A stretch of 64,000 nt of DNA, from NCBI GenBank assembly GCA_009602735.1, contig WELA01010591.1, forward strand, positions 1-64,000, read 5' to 3'. The notes beneath the pieces are model-generated. The model was not told the DNA's origin. It made no database searches and saw only the letters and a program-made list of their open reading frames with translations. The position numbers were made by a program, and so were the translations under genes. Each line of letters opens with the position of its first letter. Position 1 is the stretch's first letter. The DNA is from Mesotaenium endlicherianum (lineage: Eukaryota > Streptophyta > Zygnematophyceae > Zygnematales > Mesotaeniaceae). Positions 18,413-25,956 of the stretch are shown one piece after another.

Positions 18413-19588
18413 CTACAGGTTTTCAATAATACCCGCAATACCCTGGCCTCCTCCTACACAAGCTGTTACCATACCGTATTTCTTTTTGAGGCGCTTCATA
18501 TCATTCAAAAGTTGCACGGTGAGTTTGCAACCGGTACAGCCTAAAGGATGTCCCAATGCAATGGCTCCCCCGTTGATGTTTACGATATCCGGGTTCAGTC
18601 CCAGTTCCCGGATCACCGCCAACGATTGTGAAGCAAATGCTTCATTCAACTCTATCAACTCAATATCGTTCAGGCTCATGCCTGCCTGTTTCAACACTTT
18701 GGGTACTGCCGCTACAGGACCAATGCCCATGATGCGCGGATGCACACCGGCCGATGCACAATTCACCAGGCGGCCCAATGGTTTCAATCCCAGTTCCATC
18801 ATCATCTTCTCACCCATTACAATAGCAAAAGCCGCACCATCGCTGGTTTGGGAAGAATTACCGGCCGTTACACTGCCTCCCAATGCAAAAGCAGGCTTGA
18901 GTTTGGCCAGCACTTCCATATTGGTATCTGCACGAACCCCTTCATCGGTATCCACTGTATAAGAACGAACTGCTTTTTTACCTTTTTCATTCAGGTAAGT
19001 TTCTTCCACCGTAATGGGTAATATCCCTGTTTTAAAATAGCCTTCCTGTATGGCATGCATGGCTTTCTGGTGAGACCTGAAAGCAAAAGCATCCTGGTCT
19101 TCCCGGCTAACCTTGAATTCTTTCGCTACAGCTTCTGCTGTCAATCCCATACTAAGATAATAATCGGGTTCCTCTTTCGCAATGGAATAGGCCGGTACTG
19201 TTTTCCAGCCGGCCGTTGGAACCAGGCTCATACTTTCCGTACCGCCCGCCACAATGCAATCAGCCATACCCGTCCTGATCTTGGCAGTAGCAATGGCAAT
19301 ACTTTCCAGTCCACTGGCACAATACCGGTTGATGGTAAAGCCGGCCGTATCTATACCCAATGCCCGGGCCGCAATGATCCTGCCAACCTGCAATCCCTGC
19401 TCGGCTTCCGGCACCGCATTACCCACAATCACATCATCTACCCTTTTGGCTTCCAACTGCGGTACGGATGCCAGCAACCCTTTGATCACATCCACCGCCA
19501 GGTCATCCGGCCGGTAGAAACGAAATCCTCCTTTCTTACTCTTGGTAACCGCTGTACGGTATCCGGCAACAATATATGCTTCCTGCAT
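18413..19588 (-). CDS. Acetyl-CoA acyltransferase (thiolase)
   Basis: 391 aa thiolase. The active-site residues are C90 (NRYCASGLES), H347 (GGAIALGHPLG) and C377 (VTACVGGGQG). The sequence is closer to FadA/3-ketoacyl-CoA thiolases than to biosynthetic acetoacetyl-CoA thiolases, as judged by the N-terminal RTAVTKSKKG and the RYCASGLE block. It cleaves 3-ketoacyl-CoA in fatty-acid oxidation. No hydratase/dehydrogenase partner is in the window. It leads a two-gene unit with the universal stress protein. Confidence 0.9.
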   Translation of the reverse strand: MQEAYIVAGYRTAVTKSKKGGFRFYRPDDLAVDVIKGLLASVPQLEAKRVDDVIVGNAVPEAEQGLQVGRIIAARALGIDTAGFTINRYCASGLESIAIATAKIRTGMADCIVAGGTESMSLVPTAGWKTVPAYSIAKEEPDYYLSMGLTAEAVAKEFKVSREDQDAFAFRSHQKAMHAIQEGYFKTGILPITVEETYLNEKGKKAVRSYTVDTDEGVRADTNMEVLAKLKPAFALGGSVTAGNSSQTSDGAAFAIVMGEKMMMELGLKPLGRLVNCASAGVHPRIMGIGPVAAVPKVLKQAGMSLNDIELIELNEAFASQSLAVIRELGLNPDIVNINGGAIALGHPLGCTGCKLTVQLLNDMKRLKKKYGMVTACVGGGQGIAGIIENL

Positions 19589-19607
19589 GATCGATTTTTT
19601 TCTCTAT

Positions 19608-19615
19608 CAAATATA
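19608..19615 (-). promoter_or_regulatory. -7 promoter box of thiolase-usp operon
   Basis: Reads TATATTTG on the minus strand, a perfect TAnnTTTG, 19 nt before the thiolase ATG. Confidence 0.5.
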
Positions 19616-19677
19616 CACTTTTCCGCATAAAGTTGTTTATGCAACTAAATCCCTGTTTTCTGTCTTATCTTCGCGGC

Positions 19678-20727
19678 ATGAGCCTTTACCCCCTTGTCCG
19701 TGAACTGTTGTTCCGCTTTCCACCTGAAAATGTGCACTATTTTTCCATGAACCTGTTGCAGGGAGCCTGCCGGGTAAACGTGCTTAAAGGGATGATAGAG
19801 AAGCATTTCAGGGTATCTGATGCCCGGTTAAAACGGGAATTGTTCGGATTGGCATTTCCCAACCCGGTGGGACTGGGCGCTGGTTTTGATAAAAATGCCT
19901 TGTACCTGGATGAACTGGAAGCATTGGGATTCGGGTTCGCTGAAATTGGTACGGTAACGCCCTTGGGCCAGCCGGGTAATGACAAGCCCAGGCTATTCAG
20001 GCTGCCGGCCGACCAGGCATTGATCAACCGAATGGGATTCAACAATGACGGGGTAGCCGTTGTGGCAGCACGATTGAAAAAAAGAAAAGAACGTTCGGCT
20101 GCATCTGCATTGATCGTTGGCGGCAATATTGGCAAGAACAAGATCACCAGCAATGAAGATGCCTGGAAAGATTACCACACTTGTTTCGATGCACTGTTCG
20201 ACTGCGTGGATTATTTTGTGGTGAACGTGAGCTCTCCCAATACACCCGGACTGCGCGAATTGCAGGAAAAAGATTCCTTGAAAAAAATATTGGGCAACCT
20301 GCAAAACAATAACCAGGGCCGTCAACATCCCAAGCCTTTGTTGCTGAAGATCGCTCCCGATCTCACGCAGGAACAATTGGATGATATTGTTTCCCTCGCA
20401 TTTGAAGTGCAGCTGAGCGGACTGGTAGCTACCAACACTACCATCAGCAGGGAAGGTCTTCGCACCAGCGGTACGCGCATCACAGCAATCGGTGCAGGTG
20501 GATTAAGCGGTCGTCCCGTAAGAGAAAGAGCAACCGAAATAGTACAATACCTTTCAAAACAAACCAACGGCAATATTCCTGTCATTGCCAGCGGCGGGAT
20601 TTTTACCGGCGCCGATGCAGCAGAAAAATTATCGGCAGGCGCTTCACTGGTACAGGTATGGACCGGTTTTATTTATGAAGGGCCTTCTATTGTGAAACAT
20701 ATCTGTGCCCACCTGTTAGACTCCTGA
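19678..20727 (+). CDS. pyrD: Dihydroorotate dehydrogenase (quinone), class 2
   Basis: 349 aa. The N-terminal helices (YPLVRELLFRFPPENVHYFSM) are the membrane-associating extension of class 2 enzymes, which pass electrons to quinone. The FMN barrel follows with NPVGLGAGFDKNA, the catalytic-serine region NVSSPNTPGLR and GLVATNTTI. It oxidises dihydroorotate in pyrimidine synthesis. The ATG at 19678 fits the family start. A TATCTTCG box at 19666-19673 ends 4 nt before it. The longer start at 19633 would lie upstream of that box. Confidence 0.93.
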   Translation: MSLYPLVRELLFRFPPENVHYFSMNLLQGACRVNVLKGMIEKHFRVSDARLKRELFGLAFPNPVGLGAGFDKNALYLDELEALGFGFAEIGTVTPLGQPGNDKPRLFRLPADQALINRMGFNNDGVAVVAARLKKRKERSAASALIVGGNIGKNKITSNEDAWKDYHTCFDALFDCVDYFVVNVSSPNTPGLRELQEKDSLKKILGNLQNNNQGRQHPKPLLLKIAPDLTQEQLDDIVSLAFEVQLSGLVATNTTISREGLRTSGTRITAIGAGGLSGRPVRERATEIVQYLSKQTNGNIPVIASGGIFTGADAAEKLSAGASLVQVWTGFIYEGPSIVKHICAHLLDS

Positions 20728-20756
20728 TGTATATACAGTAACAGTCTTATTGGCTT

Positions 20757-20764
20757 TATCTTTG
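20757..20764 (+). promoter_or_regulatory. -7 promoter box of dgkA-like/DUF1361 pair
   Basis: TATCTTTG, a perfect TAnnTTTG, 12 nt before the ATG at 20777. Confidence 0.5.
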
Positions 20765-20776
20765 TAGGGAACAGAG

Positions 20777-21145
20777 ATGCTTATGCCACAACAAACACTT
20801 TATAAAGCATTTGTCCATGCCTTTCAGGGGTTGGGCAGCTTTTTGCGCAACGACAGGAATGGGAGGATACATCTCCTGGCTGCAATAGCAGTTATTATTG
20901 CCGGCATAGTTTTTGGCTTATCGGCAGTTGAATGGTGCCTGGTTATGTTGTGTATTGCAGGAGTAATGGGTTTTGAGATGCTGAACCATGCACTCGAAAA
21001 ATTTTGTGATGCCGTTCATCCGCAAACGCACCCACTCATTAAAATAGTAAAAGATGTAGCAGCCGCTGCCGTACTTTGGTGGGCCATCATCAGTGTGATC
21101 ATCGCGCTGTTTATTTTCTTACCTAAAATAATCGCCATCTTATGA
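20777..21145 (+). CDS. Diacylglycerol/undecaprenol kinase family protein (DgkA-like)
   Basis: 122 aa with three membrane helices and the DgkA family core: E67, N70, E74 and D78 in the pattern FEMLNHALEKFCD, then K92-D93 before the last helix (VKDVAAAAVL). These integral membrane kinases phosphorylate diacylglycerol in proteobacteria or undecaprenol in Gram-positives. Which lipid is used here is not decided by sequence. The next gene starts inside its stop codon (ATGA overlap). ATGs at 20777 and 20783 are both plausible. Confidence 0.85.
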   Translation: MLMPQQTLYKAFVHAFQGLGSFLRNDRNGRIHLLAAIAVIIAGIVFGLSAVEWCLVMLCIAGVMGFEMLNHALEKFCDAVHPQTHPLIKIVKDVAAAAVLWWAIISVIIALFIFLPKIIAIL

Positions 21146-21792
21146 GTCTCAGGCTTTCCAGTCTCAGCAGAATGCTGTTGCTGTCGGTTTCATTTACGAT
21201 GGCTTTATTGGCATTCCGTATGTTCCGTACACACACGCTGGAATATGGCTTCTATGTATGGAATACCTTTTTGGCCGCCATCCCTTATTTCTGCAGCAAT
21301 CAACTGGTTCATTGCAAAAAAATAAATGGAGTAGCCATTTTACTTCTGGCAGGATGGCTATTGTTTTTTCCCAATGCGCCCTATATTATTACCGACCTGT
21401 TTCACTACGAAGAAAAACCAAATTTTCCGGTGTGGTACGATCTTATACTGGTAACATCCGCCACCTGGAACGGCCTCATATTGGGCATCGTATCCCTGAT
21501 GCGGGTAGAAGCATTTTTAAGTAATCACATGAAACAGGTATGGGTAAAACTCTGCGTATTTGCAAGCCTGTTCCTTTGCGGTTATGGCATTTTTATGGGC
21601 AGATATCTTCGTTTCAACAGTTGGGATATTGTAAACAAACCAAAGGAATTGGCTTATTCATCTGCCGATCATATTCTGGCGCCACAGCATCACCTCAAAT
21701 TATGGGTGTTCACTTTCCTATTTGCTGTTTTATTGAGCCTGGTGTATTTCACACTAAAAAAACTGCCCCGCATGTTACAGCAGGGCAGTTAA
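21142..21792 (+). CDS. DUF1361 integral membrane protein
   Basis: 216 aa with about six hydrophobic segments and the DUF1361 core: LFFPNAPYIITDLFHYEE and YGIFMGRYLRFNSWDI. The role of the family is unknown. It overlaps the kinase gene by 4 nt, so the two are co-translated and may act on the same membrane lipid step. The last codons also encode a hairpin that serves as terminator for the gene on the opposite strand. Confidence 0.8.
   Translation: MSLRLSSLSRMLLLSVSFTMALLAFRMFRTHTLEYGFYVWNTFLAAIPYFCSNQLVHCKKINGVAILLLAGWLLFFPNAPYIITDLFHYEEKPNFPVWYDLILVTSATWNGLILGIVSLMRVEAFLSNHMKQVWVKLCVFASLFLCGYGIFMGRYLRFNSWDIVNKPKELAYSSADHILAPQHHLKLWVFTFLFAVLLSLVYFTLKKLPRMLQQGS
21755..21790 (-). terminator. Rho-independent terminator of the 21815-25225 gene
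   Basis: On the minus strand AACTGCCC (21790-21783) pairs with GGGCAGTT (21768-21761), then U-rich sequence follows. It lies inside the 3' end of the convergent DUF1361 gene. Confidence 0.65.
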
Positions 21793-21814
21793 ATATCGAT
21801 CCATATTATATCGA

Positions 21815-24800
21815 TTAGAAATCAAATCCCAGTGAGAAATACCACATGGGTTTTCCTCTGAATACACCTTTCATAGGCCAGCCTGCATCGAGCTTCATGA
21901 AATATCCCAGCAGGGTACTGCGTACACCAAAACCATAGCCGCCTGCAAAGGGGCCCAGTCCGCCTGCATCGATGTGTACAACAGGCGAAGGAATCGGAAG
22001 GCCATTGGCATCATAATTATAATACACTTCCGAAGGGCGCTTGATGCCATTATAATTTCCATTCCAGGCAGTTCCCAGGTCAATAAACTGCGTCACCTGG
22101 AAATTACGCAGGAAAGCATTGTTGATAGGCCTGTTGATCAGCGTGGCAAATACCGGAAAACGCAGTTCACTGTTGATCACTACCGCATTGTTACCATTGG
22201 CCACGTTTTGCCGGTAGCCTCGCATATTCACGGCAAGTGATTGGTAAGCATAGGAAACATCGGGCGCCGGTTTGTTCTGGTCATTGAACTTGGGTCCTAT
22301 CCATCCGTCTACACCACCCAGGTAATAAATGATCTTCTGTCCGCCCCATGAGAAATCTCCTGCTGCACGGGCTGCCCAGATAAAGTTCCGGTAGATCTTC
22401 AGGTAATGCCTTCCATCGAATCCGAAATTATAAGTGGGCTTACCATTGTTATTTGCTACCGATTTTACAAACGGCACGTTGATATCGAGGTATACTTTAT
22501 ACCGCAACCCGTTCCAGATATTCTGTGTTGGATTGATGGTGTTGTCGTGTACATATTCCAACCGGGCCACTGCAAATTTTGTCAGCGAATCGGGCAAAGG
22601 CAGGAAAACAGGATTGGTGGCTTTGAGTATGAAACGGTCTGTCCGCAAACCGATGGTTGCCCGCAAGCTTTTCACTTCATTGAACGGATAAGTGAAGTTG
22701 GCCTGGTACAGGTTGGTAACCAGTTTTTGCGCAACGGTTGTATAGAATTGTCCGCCTCCCGGTGTAGTAAGAATGGCATCGGCAGAGTTGGAAATATTAC
22801 TCCTGTAATAGGTAAGTCCCCAATCGAGCCGCTTGCGCAGGTTCTGGAAACTGAAGAAGATATCCTTGTCCTTCAGATCGGTACCCATCCGCACACCACC
22901 CAGGAATTTGATGTCTTCCATCACATCACTCACCCCTAATTGCAGGTTAAAGTTCAGGTCGTTGCCATTGTTCAGCTGTATCGGTCCCGATCCGCCGCCA
23001 TAGGGTTGGTAACGGTTGATAAGTATTTTGTTGGTGAATCCGGTGATCACATAATCGCTCGAGAACTTGAGGCGGTAGTCGAATAGTTTGGACCTGCCAA
23101 GTACCGATGACTGGGCGGCAGTGAGGTCACGTTGATTGGCGTGTACTGTAGTAGTATCGGGCTTTTCATTGGCAAACTCATTCTGGAAAAAGCCTTTCGC
23201 TTTCGGCCTGCTGGTATCGGCAGCTGCTTTTTTATCGTAGATGATGGCTTTGCCTTCGGCCGCTTTTTGCGACTCGATCAGTTTTTTCATGTATTCGGTG
23301 GGCCTTGCATTCACATTTCGTTTGTTCAGCGCCTGCTCGTCTACTTTCAGTTTATACAGGAATTTATAATCGCCTTCCCTGCGCACTTCACTTACCTGTC
23401 CGTTGTTACCGGCGATCCTTGTTTCCAGCAGCGAGCTCTGGTAATTGGTAATGGGGAAAGTATATGTAGAATCTTTGTACACCTGGAAATAGCTCACACT
23501 ATCGGGCTCCTGTTTCTGCCATGCCAGCAGGGTGGAATCGAAATCTTTGGGTGTAGGATTGCGCAGCAATTCATCACCTATATAATATAAAGTATCCAGT
23601 CCTGTTCTTTTTGTAGCAAAAAATCCAGCCCAGCGGTTATCAATACCATTCTCATCAGACACATAAGTGAAGTGATTGTTATTATACTGCATGGGGAATT
23701 TGGCATTACCCTGCTTGAGGTTGGTCAGCTGTGTGATCTGCTTCTCTTTGCTGTTGTTGAGAATATCGATCATGAAAATATTGTAGCGGTAATTGCTGGG
23801 CAATACGGTATCTCCACTGGGTGCATGCGGAGAAGGTCTGTTCGATGCGAAAATGATACCCGACTTATTGGGAAAAGTAACATAAGTAGGGTTCAGGTCG
23901 TCGTACACATCATTGGTGATCTGCTCTGTTTTCTGCTGCTCTATTTTATACGTGAAGATATCGGTATGTCCATTCTTCACAGCGCTCAATATAAGTGTAT
24001 TGGCATCGAGCATGAACGAAGCATCCAGTATCTGCTCGAACCCGGTGATTTCCTGCTTGAAACGCTTGTAACGGGCTACCACATCATACACAAACATTTT
24101 AATTTTACCTGCTTCCCAGTACACAACCAATAACCTCGATCCTTTACCATCCCAGGCCAGTATCGGATAACGCGGATTTACATCGGCCTGGTTGGTTCTT
24201 ACACCACTCTTCAGCAGCACCTGGGCATTGTAATAGTTCTCCATGAGCTTCACACTGTAAATGCCTTTCTTGAATTCAACCACGGCATATGTGGCGCTCT
24301 TTGGGTTGGGATTGGCCTGGAAACGGAAATAATCGTTCCTGGAAACGTCTTCAGAAATATTCAGTTGCCCTTTGGGCGCATTTCTTCTTTGCCTGATGTC
24401 TTTGATATAACGATCCTGCTCGAAATTCATGAAATCGCTGAGCACTTCTTTGAATTTCTTTTTACAAACCCGCAGGCAGGCATTATTGAGGTTCTTGTAA
24501 ATGCGGGCCAGGTATAAGAGATAGGAAATATTTTCTTTCCGGTATTTCTCGCCTATATAATTCCAGAAAGCTTGTCCGGCCAGCAAAGGTTTTTCAAAAG
24601 CAAACTGGTAGAACGAATTATACCTGCCACTGAGTATGGCGCTTTTAAGTTCATCATCTTTTTCGGTACTCCAGGGTTCTGCGGCATACGCTACATAACC
24701 GTCTACCATCCATTTGGGCAGGTCCAGCAAAGCCTGGTTACTGGCGAATTCGCCAATATCATCTCCAAACAATAAATTATCGGTGAGGGTTCTGGCAATG

Positions 24801-25225
24801 CCTTCACGTATCTGGCGCTTCAGGCGCTGGTGGTCTCCATCGAAATACACCACTATCTTATTGTTCACCAGCTTGGTTAGTCCGCCCGCACTCTGCCAAT
24901 CGCTGCCCAATCCTATATTGCTGCTCTTATAATCGTTGTAGTTGTTATACACCACAATATTGGCCCTGCGTTGTAAAGAATATTCGATAAAATTTTCAAC
25001 GGATTTCAATTCTTCTTCTGCCACCTGGGCTACGAACTTTCCCAGTTCTACCCCACCTTGCGACACATAGGCGTTGAAGTTGGGCGACTGGTAGAACTTC
25101 CACACGAATTTCTTATGCTGTACACGATTCTTGCCGAATTCTACGGTATTCACCTGCGCAGTCAGTAATAAAGGAGACAAAAAAAATGCAAAACCCATCC
25201 ATTTAGCAATACAATTCCGTTGCAT
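21815..25225 (-). CDS. Envelope protein: degenerate peptidase, TolB-like propeller, C-terminal beta-barrel
   Basis: 1136 aa with a signal peptide ending LLTAQ. Residues about 40-260 resemble the gluzincin (peptidase MA) fold: LPKWMVDGYVAY at 169-180 matches the usual LPxWxxEG block, but the HExxH position reads R140-E-G-I-A-R145, so zinc catalysis is lost. Residues about 300-560 hold TolB-like propeller repeats (for example GIIFASNRPSPHA). The remainder, from about 720, has beta-strand periodicity and ends in GKPMWYFSLGFDF, the terminal-aromatic signal of outer-membrane barrels related to Omp85/BamA. Likely an outer-membrane protein of unknown function. Often annotated as TolB-like. Confidence 0.7.
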   Translation of the reverse strand: MQRNCIAKWMGFAFFLSPLLLTAQVNTVEFGKNRVQHKKFVWKFYQSPNFNAYVSQGGVELGKFVAQVAEEELKSVENFIEYSLQRRANIVVYNNYNDYKSSNIGLGSDWQSAGGLTKLVNNKIVVYFDGDHQRLKRQIREGIARTLTDNLLFGDDIGEFASNQALLDLPKWMVDGYVAYAAEPWSTEKDDELKSAILSGRYNSFYQFAFEKPLLAGQAFWNYIGEKYRKENISYLLYLARIYKNLNNACLRVCKKKFKEVLSDFMNFEQDRYIKDIRQRRNAPKGQLNISEDVSRNDYFRFQANPNPKSATYAVVEFKKGIYSVKLMENYYNAQVLLKSGVRTNQADVNPRYPILAWDGKGSRLLVVYWEAGKIKMFVYDVVARYKRFKQEITGFEQILDASFMLDANTLILSAVKNGHTDIFTYKIEQQKTEQITNDVYDDLNPTYVTFPNKSGIIFASNRPSPHAPSGDTVLPSNYRYNIFMIDILNNSKEKQITQLTNLKQGNAKFPMQYNNNHFTYVSDENGIDNRWAGFFATKRTGLDTLYYIGDELLRNPTPKDFDSTLLAWQKQEPDSVSYFQVYKDSTYTFPITNYQSSLLETRIAGNNGQVSEVRREGDYKFLYKLKVDEQALNKRNVNARPTEYMKKLIESQKAAEGKAIIYDKKAAADTSRPKAKGFFQNEFANEKPDTTTVHANQRDLTAAQSSVLGRSKLFDYRLKFSSDYVITGFTNKILINRYQPYGGGSGPIQLNNGNDLNFNLQLGVSDVMEDIKFLGGVRMGTDLKDKDIFFSFQNLRKRLDWGLTYYRSNISNSADAILTTPGGGQFYTTVAQKLVTNLYQANFTYPFNEVKSLRATIGLRTDRFILKATNPVFLPLPDSLTKFAVARLEYVHDNTINPTQNIWNGLRYKVYLDINVPFVKSVANNNGKPTYNFGFDGRHYLKIYRNFIWAARAAGDFSWGGQKIIYYLGGVDGWIGPKFNDQNKPAPDVSYAYQSLAVNMRGYRQNVANGNNAVVINSELRFPVFATLINRPINNAFLRNFQVTQFIDLGTAWNGNYNGIKRPSEVYYNYDANGLPIPSPVVHIDAGGLGPFAGGYGFGVRSTLLGYFMKLDAGWPMKGVFRGKPMWYFSLGFDF

Positions 25226-25287
25226 ATCCGAACTTTAGTGTTTTAAAATTAGTCATTTACCATTAAACCCTACACAAAAATACAGGC

Positions 25288-25932
25288 ATGCTCCAGGTAA
25301 AGTCTTTTACTTTCAATCCCGCCCATGAAAACACCTACCTGCTCTATAATGACCAGCGCAAAGCTATCATAATTGATCCCGGTTGCTACTTCACCGCTGA
25401 ACAGGAAACGTTAAAAAATTTCATAAAAGATACGAAACTCGAGCCGGTGCAGTTGCTCAATACCCATTGCCATCTCGATCATGTATTCGGCAACAAGTGG
25501 GTGCATGAAACATACGGACTTGAATTGTACCTCCACGCACAAGAAGAAGCCGTGTTGCAGCGGGCTCCGGCATCGGGGGAAAGATGGGGTATGCCTTTCA
25601 GTAATTATAAGGGGCCGTTGCATTTCCTCGCGCATGGCGACAAGGTACACCTGGGCACAGACGAATTACAGGTGATCCTCGCTCCGGGTCATTCACCCGG
25701 CAGCATTTGTTTTTATCATGCGGCGCAAGAATTTCTGGTGGGTGGCGATGTATTGTTTCATGAAAGTATCGGTAGAACCGACCTGCCAGGCGGTGATCAT
25801 GCAACCCTGCTCAACAGCATCCGGGAACAATTATATGTTCTTCCCGAATCGGTGACTGTTTACCCTGGTCATGGCCCTTCCACCACTATCGGTCATGAAA
25901 AAAGGCACAACCCTTTTGTAAGAGTTGCTTAA
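25288..25932 (+). CDS. Metallo-beta-lactamase-fold hydrolase (glyoxalase II-like)
   Basis: 214 aa, cytoplasmic. The zinc motif H60-C-H62-L-D64-H65 (THCHLDH), then APGHSPGS, GGDVLFHESIGRTDLPGGD and VYPGHGPST supply the remaining ligands, the standard set of the hydroxyacylglutathione-hydrolase-like branch. The substrate is probably a thioester but is not proven. No promoter of the local type is obvious. It is convergent with the caspase-like gene. Confidence 0.88.
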   Translation: MLQVKSFTFNPAHENTYLLYNDQRKAIIIDPGCYFTAEQETLKNFIKDTKLEPVQLLNTHCHLDHVFGNKWVHETYGLELYLHAQEEAVLQRAPASGERWGMPFSNYKGPLHFLAHGDKVHLGTDELQVILAPGHSPGSICFYHAAQEFLVGGDVLFHESIGRTDLPGGDHATLLNSIREQLYVLPESVTVYPGHGPSTTIGHEKRHNPFVRVA

Positions 25933-25956
25933 TTCTTAAAAATTTTGATTGTACCG

